Shown: in pieces, positions 34,749 to 44,300 of the stretch
Position numbering within the stretch: the stretch's first letter is position 1
Layout of the letters: each line of letters starts with the position of its first letter
Origin: Flagellimonas sp. HMM57
GTDB lineage: Bacteria > Bacteroidota > Bacteroidia > Flavobacteriales > Flavobacteriaceae
DNA length: 64,000 nt
Assembly (NCBI RefSeq): GCF_021390175.1
Contig: NZ_CP090004.1
Span: forward strand, 806,001-870,000
Direction: 5' to 3'
Notes under the pieces: generated by a model
The model's database searches: none
The model's input: the letters and a program-made list of their open reading frames with translations, nothing else
What the model was told of the DNA's origin: nothing
Translations under genes and position numbers: made by a program

Positions 34749-35518
34749 TGGAACTGCTACATTCAAAGATACTGGGAGAAGGAAAACCTTTATTGATTCT
34801 ACATGGTTTTTTGGGGATGTCCGATAATTGGAAAACGCTAGGAAATCAATATGCTGAAAATGGCTACCAAGTCCATCTTATAGACCAACGAAATCATGGA
34901 AAAAGCTTCCACTCCATTCATTTTGATTATGATGTGATGAGTGAAGATTTGGTAAGTTACATGAATCATTTTCAGATTGACCAGGCTGATTTTATAGGAC
35001 ATTCCATGGGCGGAAAAACAGCCATGCAACTCGCAACGTCCAAACCAAAATTTGTATCAAAACTGATTGTTGCCGACATTTCGCCAAAATACTACCCTCC
35101 GCATCACCAACCTATTCTTGATGCATTACAAGAATTGGACTTTAATGAAATAACAAGCAGAAAAGAAGCGGACGAAGTGCTTTCCAAAAACATAACAGAT
35201 TTTGGAACCCGACAATTTCTATTAAAGAACCTTTACTGGGTAGCACAAAAAAAACTTGGACTTCGCTTTAATATGGAAGTCCTAAAAGATAAAATGGACG
35301 AAATCGGGGAAAATATCAGTTCTACAGCCAATTATGAAGGTCCTACCCTATTTCTCCGCGGAGATCGTTCCGAATATATTCAGGCTAGTGACTTTCCAGA
35401 AATTAAAAAACACTTTCCAAATGCTTTAATTGAAATGGTTGAAAATGCAGGTCACTGGCTACATGCAGAAAATCCAAAACAGTTTTTTCAATTTACGGTC
35501 AAGTTTCTAAATTCATAA
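34748..35518 (+). CDS. Alpha/beta-fold hydrolase
   Basis: The 256-residue protein has the full alpha/beta hydrolase set: oxyanion region LLILHGFLGMSDNW, nucleophile elbow DFIGHSMGGKTAMQLA, an acidic residue in FLRGDRSEYIQ and the His in ENAGHWLHAENP. It resembles the YbfF/ABHD11 esterase-like group. The substrate is unknown. Translational coupling to pdxJ by the TAATG overlap is clear; a role in vitamin B6 metabolism does not follow from that alone. Confidence 0.9.
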   Translation: MELLHSKILGEGKPLLILHGFLGMSDNWKTLGNQYAENGYQVHLIDQRNHGKSFHSIHFDYDVMSEDLVSYMNHFQIDQADFIGHSMGGKTAMQLATSKPKFVSKLIVADISPKYYPPHHQPILDALQELDFNEITSRKEADEVLSKNITDFGTRQFLLKNLYWVAQKKLGLRFNMEVLKDKMDEIGENISSTANYEGPTLFLRGDRSEYIQASDFPEIKKHFPNALIEMVENAGHWLHAENPKQFFQFTVKFLNS

Positions 35519-35533
35519 AAAATGACCATTTTT

Positions 35534-35549
35534 ATTATGCATGCATAAT
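35534..35549. promoter_or_regulatory. Palindrome ATTATGCATGCATAAT, probable operator of the GDSL lipoprotein gene
   Basis: A 16-bp perfect palindrome identical to the core of the 34-bp palindrome in front of etfB. It ends 16 bases before the -33 TTG of the promoter below, an upstream position that could suit an activator or a repressor. Confidence 0.65.
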
Positions 35550-35565
35550 TTTTTTGCCCATTTAA

Positions 35566-35596
35566 TTGGCTGTATAACAAATTTAATATAGATTTG
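35566..35596 (+). promoter_or_regulatory. Promoter of the GDSL lipoprotein gene (TTG-N20-TAGATTTG)
   Basis: TTG at 35566-35568 and TAGATTTG at 35589-35596 are 20 bases apart, matching the Bacteroidota -33/-7 arrangement. The ATG is 55 bases after the -7 box. Confidence 0.6.
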
Positions 35597-35651
35597 GTTA
35601 ATTCTGGTTTAACCATAATTTAACATAAGTTAACTCTAACAGCTACTTAAC

Positions 35652-37238
35652 ATGAAAAAAATTTATGCCTTATTCCCTCTATTAGGTTTGTTCCTAATCG
35701 CATGTAGCGATGATGATACTACCCCTCCTGATGTTACACCCCCAGTAGACCCCGTGGTCTATACATCGGGAACAGCTGACTTTTCTAATTATGTTGCAGT
35801 AGGAAATTCACTGACAGCAGGTTTTTCGGATAATGCTTTGTTCAGGGCAGGTCAAGAAGCTTCGTTCCCAAATATGCTTGCTACGAATTTTGCCTTAGCA
35901 GGTGGCGGTGCTTTCGAAATACCATTTATGGCAGACAATCTTGGTGGTGCAACGATAAACGGCTCCCCAGAAATTCCCAACAGGTTCATTTTACTTTTTA
36001 CGGCGGATGGTCCTGTACCCACAGTAAAAGCTGGTGTAGGAACTACCGAAATAACGGATAAATTATCAGGCACATTTAATAATATGGGAGTTCCAGGCTC
36101 TAAAAGTTACGAATTATTGGCCTCAGGATATGGTAGCTTAGCTGGATTGGCTATGGGTGCAGCGAATCCTTATTTCGTACGCTTTTCTTCTGGTGAAGCC
36201 GCTACGGTTATTGGTGATGCTGCCGATCAAAACCCAAGTTTTTTCTCTCTGTGGACAGGTTCCAATGATATTCTTTTGTATGCAACCAGTGGTGGCACAG
36301 GCACTTTTCAAGATGACCCCATGGTTAGCCCTGCGGATTATGCTAGAAACGATATTACCAATCCTACAGTTTTTGCAGGTGCAATAAATGGAGCATTGCA
36401 GGCGTTGACTGCTGGCGGTGCAGATGGAGTAATCGCCAATTTGCCCAATGTGACCGACATACCGTTTTTTACAACAGTCCCTTTCGCTCCTTTAGACCCT
36501 ACCAATCCCGCATTTGGAGCACAAATTCCTGCGCTTAATGCCCAATTCGCTGGATTAAATTTGGTTTTCCAAGCACTAATGGTTCCCGAAAGACAGTTTA
36601 TTTTTTCAGAAACCGCTGCCAGTCCGGTAATCATAAAAGATGAAAATCTTCCTAATTTATCTGCTCAAATAACTGGAGCTTTGATTATGAACGGTGTCGA
36701 TGAAGCAACGGCAGGTTTAACTGGTCTTTTGTATGGACAGGCCAGACCTGCAAATGAAGACGATTTATTGATCTTGCCTAGTAGACAGATAATTGCCGAA
36801 CCCAATGAAGCTGCTATTGCCATGTTGACAGGCATGAATGTTCCCGAAGAAACAGCCGCTCAATTGGCCGTAAATGGAGTTACATTCCCACTTGAAGATC
36901 AATGGGTTCTCACACCAGAAGAACAAGCAGAGGTAGAAACTGCTTTAACGGCATATAACCAAACTATAGAGACGCTTGCCACACAATACGACTTGGCCCT
37001 AGTCGATGTAAACTCTCTTTTGACAGAGTTGCGTGCTAGTGGTCTCACCCAGTCAGATGGTTCTGTGGTCACTTCCACTTTTGGAACTGGTGGTGGATTC
37101 TCGTTGGACGGGGTACATCCTTCGCCAAGAGGATATGCGATTATAGCAAATGCTTTTGTAGCTGCCATAAACGAAAAATTTGGCTCTAACCTTCCAGGTG
37201 TAAATCCATTGGATTTTACAGGACTCTATATTGACTAG
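35652..37238 (+). CDS. SGNH/GDSL-type hydrolase lipoprotein
   Basis: The 528-residue product has a lipobox LFLIAC (Cys18), an acidic/Pro-rich linker and a SGNH-hydrolase fold. Block I reads YVAVGNSLTAGFSD, with GNSL in place of the usual GDSL; block III is SLWTGSNDILLY, and block V with the catalytic His is FSLDGVHPSPRGYAIIAN. The nucleophile is probably Ser53. A large Ala/Gly-rich insert separates the blocks. It should be an exported lipid-anchored esterase or lipase; the substrate is unknown. It is monocistronic, with its own promoter, palindrome and terminator. Confidence 0.88.
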   Translation: MKKIYALFPLLGLFLIACSDDDTTPPDVTPPVDPVVYTSGTADFSNYVAVGNSLTAGFSDNALFRAGQEASFPNMLATNFALAGGGAFEIPFMADNLGGATINGSPEIPNRFILLFTADGPVPTVKAGVGTTEITDKLSGTFNNMGVPGSKSYELLASGYGSLAGLAMGAANPYFVRFSSGEAATVIGDAADQNPSFFSLWTGSNDILLYATSGGTGTFQDDPMVSPADYARNDITNPTVFAGAINGALQALTAGGADGVIANLPNVTDIPFFTTVPFAPLDPTNPAFGAQIPALNAQFAGLNLVFQALMVPERQFIFSETAASPVIIKDENLPNLSAQITGALIMNGVDEATAGLTGLLYGQARPANEDDLLILPSRQIIAEPNEAAIAMLTGMNVPEETAAQLAVNGVTFPLEDQWVLTPEEQAEVETALTAYNQTIETLATQYDLALVDVNSLLTELRASGLTQSDGSVVTSTFGTGGGFSLDGVHPSPRGYAIIANAFVAAINEKFGSNLPGVNPLDFTGLYID

Positions 37239-37262
37239 ATACAATTTTATTTAAGTATATTG

Positions 37263-37294
37263 AAAGCACCGTTTTTAAGACGGTGCTTTTTTAA
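37263..37294 (+). terminator. Terminator of the GDSL lipoprotein gene
   Basis: AAAGCACCGT (37263-37272) pairs with ACGGTGCTTT (37280-37289) and is followed by T residues. Confidence 0.88.
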
Positions 37295-37310
37295 TTTAAA
37301 ACCAATAGAT

Positions 37311-37661
37311 ATGAAACTTATTTTAAGACTCTTGCTGAATGCCTTGGCAGTGATCATTCTTTCTTATGTACTTCCGGGAGTTGGAGTGGACTCTATTACA
37401 ACAGCTATTGTTGTAGCGCTTGTGCTGAGCATACTCAATTTTATAGTAAAACCGATTCTTGTTATACTGACATTACCTATTACCATACTTACGCTAGGGC
37501 TATTCTTACTGGTAATCAACGCTATTATCATCCTAATTGCGGCTGAGTTTATTTCAGGTTTTCAGGTTTCCAGTATTTGGTGGGCCATCATTTTCAGTCT
37601 TCTGCTTTCATTTTTACAGTCAATTTTACAGTCGATTTTAAAAGAGGACAAAAAGAAATGA
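37311..37661 (+). CDS. Phage-holin-family IV (PF04020-type) membrane protein
   Basis: The 116-residue protein has four hydrophobic helices (about 3-22, 27-46, 51-76, 86-108) with the family pattern NFIVKPILVILTLPITILTL. Despite the name, this family is a common chromosomal membrane protein of unknown function and no phage gene is nearby. ATG at 37311 is chosen; the open frame upstream runs through the terminator stem. Confidence 0.85.
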   Translation: MKLILRLLLNALAVIILSYVLPGVGVDSITTAIVVALVLSILNFIVKPILVILTLPITILTLGLFLLVINAIIILIAAEFISGFQVSSIWWAIIFSLLLSFLQSILQSILKEDKKK

Positions 37662-37690
37662 TTCGCTTTGGTATTCAACACTTTAAAAAG

Positions 37691-37721
37691 TTGCTGCAAA
37701 CAAGAAAATATATTACTTTTG
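37691..37721 (+). promoter_or_regulatory. Promoter of tig (TTG-N20-TACTTTTG)
   Basis: TTG at 37691-37693 and TACTTTTG at 37714-37721 have the standard 20-base spacing. The tig ATG is 33 bases after the -7 box. Confidence 0.65.
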
Positions 37722-37754
37722 CCACCCATTTTTGAATAGCAAAATAGGTAAGAG

Positions 37755-39077
37755 ATGAACATTACTAAAGAGCAGATTGACGAGCTTAATGCAGTTGTAA
37801 AAGTTGCCATAAGCAAAGATGATTACCAAGACAAAGTTGAAAAAATCCTAAAAGATTACAGAAAGCAGGCCAATATCCCAGGTTTTCGTAAAGGCCAAGT
37901 ACCTATGGGCCTTATAAAAAAACAATATGGTAAAGCCGTATTGGTCGATGAAGTCAACAAATTGCTTCAAGACAACCTTAATAAATACCTTACCGAAGAG
38001 AAATTGGACGTATTGGGCAATCCCTTACCCAAGCAGCAGGACGACTTTGACTGGGACAGCGAGAATCTTGATTTTGAATTTGAACTTGGCCTAGCCCCTA
38101 GTTTTGATGTGCAGGTAAAAACCAAAAAAGCGGTTACGCAGTACAAAATCGTTGCTGATAAAAAAATGATCGAGGAACAGGTAGACCGCATTCAAAAGCA
38201 ATATGGAAAACTGGTTTCTAAAAATGAGGTTGGAAAATTAGATGAAGTTACGGGTACTTTTACCAATGAAACAGAAGGAATAGAGCAAAAAACAACTATT
38301 GAGCTAGATAAAATCAAGAGTAAAAAGGCCATTGATGCTCTTAATGGCAAAAAAGTCGAAGAGTCCGTTACACTAAAAACCAAAGGTCTTTTTAAAGAAG
38401 ACTATTTACTTTCCAGTGCTCTCGGGATTGACAGGGAAAAAGCGGAAAAACTCAACATAGAGGTTTCTTTTACGATTGAGGAAATAAATGAAAGAGAGCC
38501 TGCTATATTGGACCAAGAACTTTTTGATAAACTGTTTGGCAAGGACAATGTAAAAACAGAAAAGGAGTTAAAGGAAAAAATAAAAGAAGATTCCGAAAAA
38601 CAGTTTGAGCAACAATCCGATCAAAAATTACTCAACGATATTACGGAAAAACTTATCGATAACACCAAGTTTGATCTACCAGCGGATTTTCTAAGAAAAT
38701 GGATTCAGATCAGTGGAGAAAATCCACTGTCTGATGATGAAGCCAAAGAAGAGTTCGAAAAATCTGAAAAAGGACTTCGTTACCAACTCATCGAAGGGAA
38801 AATAATCAAGGATAACGACCTTCAAGTGCAAATGGATGAATTGAAAGAATTTGCAAAAGGTTTCATCAAATCCCAAATGGCGCAGTATGGTCACCTTGAC
38901 CCACAGGAAGAAGAATTGGAAAATATAGCCATGCGCGTTCTTGGCAATCAAGACGAAGTAAAAAGACTGTCGGAACAGTTAATGAGTCAAAAACTGTTGG
39001 ATTTCTATAAAGAAAATGCCAACCTTAAAGTAAAGGAAGTCACTTACGATGATTTCGTGAAGGAAGCATACAGCTAA
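37755..39077 (+). CDS. tig: Trigger factor
   Basis: This ribosome-associated chaperone binds nascent chains. The N-terminal ribosome-binding part contains IPGFRKGQVPMGLIKKQYGK, a close match to the family GFRxGxxP signature. The middle (about 150-250) is shorter than the usual FKBP-type PPIase domain and lacks a clear PPIase core. The long helical C-terminal domain follows. The 440 residues are typical of Bacteroidota. It has its own promoter and a terminator before clpP. Confidence 0.93.
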   Translation: MNITKEQIDELNAVVKVAISKDDYQDKVEKILKDYRKQANIPGFRKGQVPMGLIKKQYGKAVLVDEVNKLLQDNLNKYLTEEKLDVLGNPLPKQQDDFDWDSENLDFEFELGLAPSFDVQVKTKKAVTQYKIVADKKMIEEQVDRIQKQYGKLVSKNEVGKLDEVTGTFTNETEGIEQKTTIELDKIKSKKAIDALNGKKVEESVTLKTKGLFKEDYLLSSALGIDREKAEKLNIEVSFTIEEINEREPAILDQELFDKLFGKDNVKTEKELKEKIKEDSEKQFEQQSDQKLLNDITEKLIDNTKFDLPADFLRKWIQISGENPLSDDEAKEEFEKSEKGLRYQLIEGKIIKDNDLQVQMDELKEFAKGFIKSQMAQYGHLDPQEEELENIAMRVLGNQDEVKRLSEQLMSQKLLDFYKENANLKVKEVTYDDFVKEAYS

Positions 39078-39110
39078 AGTCAAGCTAAAAGAAAATTGAG
39101 TATCTTTATA

Positions 39111-39144
39111 GTGCCGAAAATTATAATTTTCGGCACCTTTTTTT
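39111..39144 (+). terminator. Terminator between tig and clpP
   Basis: A perfect 26-bp inverted repeat, GTGCCGAAAATTA followed directly by its complement (39111-39136), then a T run at 39138-39144. Confidence 0.92.
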
Positions 39145-39167
39145 AAAGCAAATTCGAAAAAAATTCT

Positions 39168-39848
39168 ATGGATTACGGAACAGAATTTAAAAAATACGCC
39201 ACCAAACATCATGGGATAAATAGTATGTACTACGACCAAATCATGAGCAGTATGTATCCTATGAACATGACCCCTAACATTATTGAGGAAAGACAGCTCA
39301 ATGCAATTGCAATGGATGTCTTCTCTAGGTTAATGATGGACCGCATTATATTTTTGGGCACAGGTATCAACGACCAAGTTGCCAATATCGTACAGGCACA
39401 GTTACTCTTTTTAGAAAGTGCAGATGCTGTAAAGGATATCCAAATCTACATTAATTCCCCTGGCGGAAGCGTTTATGCCGGATTGGGAATTTATGACACC
39501 ATGCAGTTTATAAAACCAGATGTGGCCACCATATGTACGGGAATAGCAGCCTCTATGGCCGCTGTACTGTTGTGCGCAGGACAGGAAGGGAAAAGAAGTG
39601 GCCTTACGCATTCTAGAGTAATGATACACCAACCACTATCTGGAGCTCAAGGACAGGCAAGTGATATTGAAATTGCAGCAAAAGAAGTTCTTAAAATAAA
39701 GGATGAATTATATCAAATCATATCCAACCACTCAGGTCAAACTTTTGACAAAGTATATGAAGATAGTGATCGGGATTACTGGATGAAGGCGGAAGAAGCC
39801 AAAAAATATGGTATGATCGATGAAATTTTGGTAAGGGAAACATCCTAG
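39168..39848 (+). CDS. clpP: ATP-dependent Clp protease, proteolytic subunit
   Basis: The serine protease forms a tetradecameric barrel served by ClpX. The catalytic triad reads Ser129 (TGIAASMAAVLL), His154 (VMIHQPLSGAQGQ) and Asp203 (DSDRDYWM). IQIYINSPGGSVYAGLGIYD is the family landmark. The 226 residues include an N-terminal propeptide-like stretch. clpX follows on the same strand after 93 bases. Confidence 0.97.
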   Translation: MDYGTEFKKYATKHHGINSMYYDQIMSSMYPMNMTPNIIEERQLNAIAMDVFSRLMMDRIIFLGTGINDQVANIVQAQLLFLESADAVKDIQIYINSPGGSVYAGLGIYDTMQFIKPDVATICTGIAASMAAVLLCAGQEGKRSGLTHSRVMIHQPLSGAQGQASDIEIAAKEVLKIKDELYQIISNHSGQTFDKVYEDSDRDYWMKAEEAKKYGMIDEILVRETS

Positions 39849-39941
39849 ATTCGACTATTTTCGTCGGAAAATGGAGCTTTAATACACGTCAAACCCCAAT
39901 TTTTTACGTTATTAGTGGTTGAACCCATGAGTTAATATAGT

Positions 39942-41177
39942 ATGGCAAAGGAAAACTTGGAATGTTCATTTTGTGGAAGAAAAAAACCAGAGACCAATCT
40001 TTTGATTGCTGGTCTCGATGCCCATATATGCGATAGGTGCATTGAACAGGCCCACAGTATCGTTGCGGAGGAATCCAAACAATCCAAAAACCAAGATCTT
40101 TCTTCTGAGTTGGTCTTAAAGAAGCCCATGGAGATACGAGATTTCCTGGATACATTTGTAATTGGACAAGATCGCACAAAAAAAGTGATGTCCGTTGCCG
40201 TATACAACCACTACAAAAGGCTCTTACAGCCAAAAGGCAAAGAAGATGATGTAGAAATACAGAAAAGTAACCTTGTCATGGTTGGGCAAACAGGTACAGG
40301 GAAAACATTGATTGCAAAAACCATTGCACGGATGCTGAATGTTCCCTTGGCCATTGTAGATGCTACGGTACTTACTGAAGCAGGATACGTAGGGGAAGAT
40401 GTTGAAAGTATATTAACGCGTTTGCTACAAGCCGCGGACTACAATCTGGAAAAGGCAGAAAGAGGAATCGTTTTCATAGACGAGATAGATAAAATTGCAA
40501 GAAAAAGTGATAATCCTTCAATTACCAGAGATGTCTCTGGGGAAGGTGTACAACAAGGTCTTCTAAAACTACTTGAGGGTACTGTAGTAAATGTACCGCC
40601 AAAAGGAGGCCGTAAGCATCCTGACCAAAAGTTTATAGAGGTCAATACTGAAAATATCCTTTTCGTAGCTGGTGGTGCTTTTGATGGTATTGAAAGAATC
40701 ATTACCAAGCGTCTTAACATGCAGGCTGTAGGTTATAGTGCATCAAAAGCTGAAGATAACTTAGATAGCAAAAACATCCTACAATATATTATACCAAAAG
40801 ATTTGAAAGAGTTCGGTCTTATTCCTGAAATCATCGGGAGGCTGCCTGTGTTAACCCACATGAATCCTTTGGATGCAAAAACTTTAAGAGCAATCTTAAC
40901 GGAACCAAAAAACGCCATCATTAAGCAATATGAAAAGCTTTTTGATATGGATGGGATTTCTTTCAGTATCACCGAACAAGCTCTGACCTATATTGTAGAA
41001 AAGGCAGTAGAGTACAAACTAGGGGCCAGAGGCCTACGTTCTCTGTGCGAAGCGGTATTTACCGATGCGATGTTTACGTTACCGAGCAGTGAGGAAAAAG
41101 AATTTAAGGTTACCAAGGCTTATGCAGAAGAAAAACTATCGCACGAGACCATCAAAAAGCTAAAAGCGGTATCCTAA
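39942..41177 (+). CDS. clpX: ATP-dependent Clp protease, ATP-binding subunit ClpX
   Basis: ClpX unfolds substrates and feeds them to ClpP. The zinc-binding domain CSFCGRKK...CDRC is at the N-terminus, Walker A is VGQTGTGKT, Walker B is [11 protein letters not shown], and the sensor/C-domain region includes [17 protein letters not shown] and the C-terminal [11 protein letters not shown]. The 411 residues are normal. It is convergent with the hydrolase gene after only 3 bases. Confidence 0.97.
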   Translation: MAKENLECSFCGRKKPETNLLIAGLDAHICDRCIEQAHSIVAEESKQSKNQDLSSELVLKKPMEIRDFLDTFVIGQDRTKKVMSVAVYNHYKRLLQPKGKEDDVEIQKSNLVMVGQTGTGKTLIAKTIARMLNVPLAIVDATVLTEAGYVGEDVESILTRLLQAADYNLEKAERGIVFIDEIDKIARKSDNPSITRDVSGEGVQQGLLKLLEGTVVNVPPKGGRKHPDQKFIEVNTENILFVAGGAFDGIERIITKRLNMQAVGYSASKAEDNLDSKNILQYIIPKDLKEFGLIPEIIGRLPVLTHMNPLDAKTLRAILTEPKNAIIKQYEKLFDMDGISFSITEQALTYIVEKAVEYKLGARGLRSLCEAVFTDAMFTLPSSEEKEFKVTKAYAEEKLSHETIKKLKAVS

Positions 41178-41180
41178 GAA

Positions 41181-41720
41181 TTAAACTACTTTTTTGGTCA
41201 CCTTTTCCAAAAGATTTAAGCAGATTTCTGCTATAATCTTCTCATCGGAATATAATTGATGACCAAAATTTGATATAACATTCAAGTCCACACCAACTTT
41301 ATCCGCCCATTCTGTACTTGGCTTAAAAGCATCGCATTCTCCAAAAATGAGATTCAAAGCGGTGTTCGGTGCTGTTTCTTCTAACCTAACTCTAGTAGGG
41401 GATATCGCAGTTAAGGATTTTATGGGTAATCCCTTTAACGCGGCTTTCCATGCAATTGTTCCACCAGTACTAAAGGCCAAATAATGACTTGGCTGTTTTT
41501 CTTTCTGTACGAGATGTGCCACTGCAGTTTCAATACCGCCATCCACAAACGCTTTGTGTATATTTTTTTCAGTAGAAACCGGAACGTCGATATTTCCAAG
41601 TTGCTGGCAATCGTAGAAGACTATGTCGTAGTACTGTTGCAAATACCCAAAATAGGAAGTAATCCAAAGTCCTTTTTTTACTCCCCACATATCCGAGATA
41701 ACAACTAATTTTTCTGCCAT
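41181..41720 (-). CDS. Small alpha/beta-hydrolase-fold protein
   Basis: The 179-residue protein shows a hydrolase-like core (LVVISDMWGVKKGLW), a nucleophile elbow in LAFSTGGTIAWKAAL (AxSxG instead of GxSxG) and a C-terminal NFGHQLYSDE with a His. I cannot assign a substrate. It lacks a signal peptide and so is likely cytosolic. Confidence 0.7.
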   Translation of the reverse strand: MAEKLVVISDMWGVKKGLWITSYFGYLQQYYDIVFYDCQQLGNIDVPVSTEKNIHKAFVDGGIETAVAHLVQKEKQPSHYLAFSTGGTIAWKAALKGLPIKSLTAISPTRVRLEETAPNTALNLIFGECDAFKPSTEWADKVGVDLNVISNFGHQLYSDEKIIAEICLNLLEKVTKKVV

Positions 41721-41793
41721 AGTACAACTGATTACTTCTTAATTAAAAGGTTGATTGGTTTAAATTTCATCAATAAACGCAGAAAAACACTAT

Positions 41794-43305
41794 TTAATTG
41801 TTCATCCGAAGCAATTCTTCGATGTAAGCCCTTTTATTGGAAAGTCGTGGAATCTTATGTTGCCCCCCCAATTTGCTCTTGGATTTTAGCCAATCATGGA
41901 ATAAATTCTGCCGTGCAATATGAATTTTAGGCATTCGCAACGTAATATTATTGTACCGTTTCGCCTCGTAGTCGGAGTTTAATGATTTTAGGGCATTATC
42001 CAAAAATTCGGTAAAATAAGCAATATCTTTTGGTTGCTTTCTAAACTCTATGATCCATTCATGCGCACCTTTCTCGTTCTCTACCATAAAAATCGGAGCT
42101 GCTGTATAATCCATTATTTCCGCATCGGTTTTTAGGCAAACTTGCTTTAGGGCTTCCTCCGCATTTTCTATGATTAGTTCTTCGCCAAAAGCATTAATAT
42201 GGTGTTTGGTACGTCCCGTTATCTTGATGCGATAAGGATTTTTGGATGTAAACCTAACTGTATCTCCTATATTATAACGCCATAGACCCGCATTGGTCGT
42301 AATGATCACAGCATAATTCACACCTATTTTAACCTCCCAAAGTGGTATGACTTTTTGATTGTTTCCATAGGAATCCATAGGGATGAACTCATAAAAAATC
42401 CCATAATCCAACATCAACAACAAATCTTCAGAATTGTTTCGATCCTGAATACCAAAAAAACCTTCCGAAGCATTATAGGTCTCGTAATAATTAAATTTTT
42501 TACGCGGCAATAATTTCTTGTACTGGTCTTTATATGGAGTAAAACTCACGCCCCCGTGAAAATACACCTCTAAATTTTCCCATACCTCAAAAAGATGGTT
42601 CTTACCTGTTTTCTCCAATACATCGTTCAACAATACCAACATCCACGAAGGAACCCCTGCCAAGCTTGTCACATTTTCACGAATGCTTTCCTGGATTATG
42701 GCTTCTAATTTTGACTCCCATTCGCTCATTAAGGAGACCTTACTGCTTGGTGTACTGCTATATTCTGCCCATAAAGGCATATTATCGATTAAAATAGCTG
42801 ACAAATCACCAAAAAAGGTCCCGTTGTCCTCATAAAGTTCTTTGCTCCCTCCCAATCTAAGGCTCTTGCCGTTAAATAATTGGGAGTTTTCATTATTGTT
42901 CAAATACAGACAAAGCAAATCCTTGCTCGACTTATAATGGCAATCTTCCAGAGCTTCCATACTAACGGGTATGAACTTACTTTTTGCATTGGTGGTACCA
43001 CTACTCTTGGCAAACCATTTTATGGTTGTGGGCCAAAACAAGTTTTGTTCCCCTCTACGGGTCCGTTCTATGATATTGGAAATTTCTTCGTATTTAGTAA
43101 CAGGAACTCTATCGGCAAAATCCTCGTACTTTTGAATATCTGCAAAACCGTATTGCTTGCCAAGCATGGTATCTTTGGAAAAATCCACTAAATATTTCAA
43201 TACCTCATCCTGTACATCCAAAGGGTATTTTAAAAAAAGTTCTATTTGATGGTAGCGTTTTTTGAGCAACCAAGATGCTATGGAGTTAAATAGGGGTATT
43301 GGCAT
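41794..43305 (-). CDS. GH3 auxin-responsive promoter family protein
   Basis: The 503-residue protein matches the GH3 acyl-adenylate/amide-forming group: WFAKSSGTTNAKSKFIPVS is the ATP/AMP-binding motif, YNASEGFFGIQDR the second motif, and RYNIGDTVRFTSKNPYRIKI the third. Plant relatives conjugate amino acids to auxins or jasmonate; the bacterial substrate is unknown. The 5' end overlaps the frame upstream of the divergent DUF2797 gene but not its chosen start. Confidence 0.88.
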   Translation of the reverse strand: MPIPLFNSIASWLLKKRYHQIELFLKYPLDVQDEVLKYLVDFSKDTMLGKQYGFADIQKYEDFADRVPVTKYEEISNIIERTRRGEQNLFWPTTIKWFAKSSGTTNAKSKFIPVSMEALEDCHYKSSKDLLCLYLNNNENSQLFNGKSLRLGGSKELYEDNGTFFGDLSAILIDNMPLWAEYSSTPSSKVSLMSEWESKLEAIIQESIRENVTSLAGVPSWMLVLLNDVLEKTGKNHLFEVWENLEVYFHGGVSFTPYKDQYKKLLPRKKFNYYETYNASEGFFGIQDRNNSEDLLLMLDYGIFYEFIPMDSYGNNQKVIPLWEVKIGVNYAVIITTNAGLWRYNIGDTVRFTSKNPYRIKITGRTKHHINAFGEELIIENAEEALKQVCLKTDAEIMDYTAAPIFMVENEKGAHEWIIEFRKQPKDIAYFTEFLDNALKSLNSDYEAKRYNNITLRMPKIHIARQNLFHDWLKSKSKLGGQHKIPRLSNKRAYIEELLRMNN

Positions 43306-43406
43306 TTTTAGGTATCTTTAACCTAGAATTATTGTTAGGTGTATTAGCTAAAATAGGCTATCTAACGTTCATTATCAAATCAGGTTTAAAACATACGTAT
43401 CCCAAT

Positions 43407-44201
43407 ATGCTTTACAAAGGAGTGCTCCGCAAAATGCAAACCGAAATAGGAAATCCCATTCAATATTTTTTGGTTTTTGAAAATGATTTTCTGAACATGA
43501 ACCAACTGTTGAACAAAGAATTGCAGCTAGATTTTATAAAGTTTCAGTGCCTTAATTGCGGAAAGGATAAACCCATCTATCGACAGGGTTTTTGTAAGTC
43601 ATGCTTTTTTGAAACCCCATCAGCAGGTGACTGGATCATGAAACCTGAATTGAGCACAGCACATCTGGACAAGCAAGACCGTGATTTGGAATATGAAAAA
43701 CGAGTGCAACTACAACCCCATATTGTTTATTTGGCAAACTCCAGCAATGTTAAGGTGGGGGTAACTCGAAAAACCCAAGTACCCACACGGTGGATAGACC
43801 AAGGAGCGCACGAAGCCATTGAAATTGTAGAAGTCCCTAATCGTTATTTAGCGGGAATCACGGAAGTTGCTTTAAAAGATTATGTGAGCGATAAAACAAG
43901 TTGGCAAAAAATGTTGACCAACCGTATTGAAGATGTGGATTTGGTAGCATGGCGTGACAAACTACGGGCGAATATTCCGGAAGAAGCGTCTGAATACTTT
44001 TTAAGTGAAAAGACTGAAACCCATATGGATTTTCCAGTATTGGAATATCCAGAAAAGGTAAAAAGTCTTAATCTGGATAAAACTCCCAGCTATATGGGAA
44101 TTTTAAAAGGTATTAAGGGACAATACCTCATCTTTGAGGATAGCACGGTTTTTAATATTCGTGGGAATGAGGGGTATTATGTTGGGCTTGGTATCAGTTG
44201 A
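43407..44201 (+). CDS. DUF2797-family protein with zinc ribbon
   Basis: The 264-residue protein starts at ATG 43407 (MLYKGVLRKMQTEIGNPIQY), the family N-terminus. It contains a four-Cys zinc ribbon (CLNCGKDKPIYRQGFCKSC) and a later stretch HIVYLANSSNVKVGVTRKTQ with RWIDQGAHEA, which recalls GIY-YIG-like endonuclease folds. The family has no known role. The frame extends upstream to 43299 but only as unrelated hydrophobic sequence. Confidence 0.82.
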   Translation: MLYKGVLRKMQTEIGNPIQYFLVFENDFLNMNQLLNKELQLDFIKFQCLNCGKDKPIYRQGFCKSCFFETPSAGDWIMKPELSTAHLDKQDRDLEYEKRVQLQPHIVYLANSSNVKVGVTRKTQVPTRWIDQGAHEAIEIVEVPNRYLAGITEVALKDYVSDKTSWQKMLTNRIEDVDLVAWRDKLRANIPEEASEYFLSEKTETHMDFPVLEYPEKVKSLNLDKTPSYMGILKGIKGQYLIFEDSTVFNIRGNEGYYVGLGIS

Positions 44202-44300
44202 GGATTACTCCGTTTTAGCAATATATCAATTAGACATACTTTCCCAATAAATCCGTGCTTTGAAAAAGTCAATGTTTATAGATTATCAAAATATAGAGCA

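Noticed and set aside
37311..37661. Prophage remnant suggested by a 'holin' family name
   Set aside because: The family is a common chromosomal membrane protein and no phage genes surround it.
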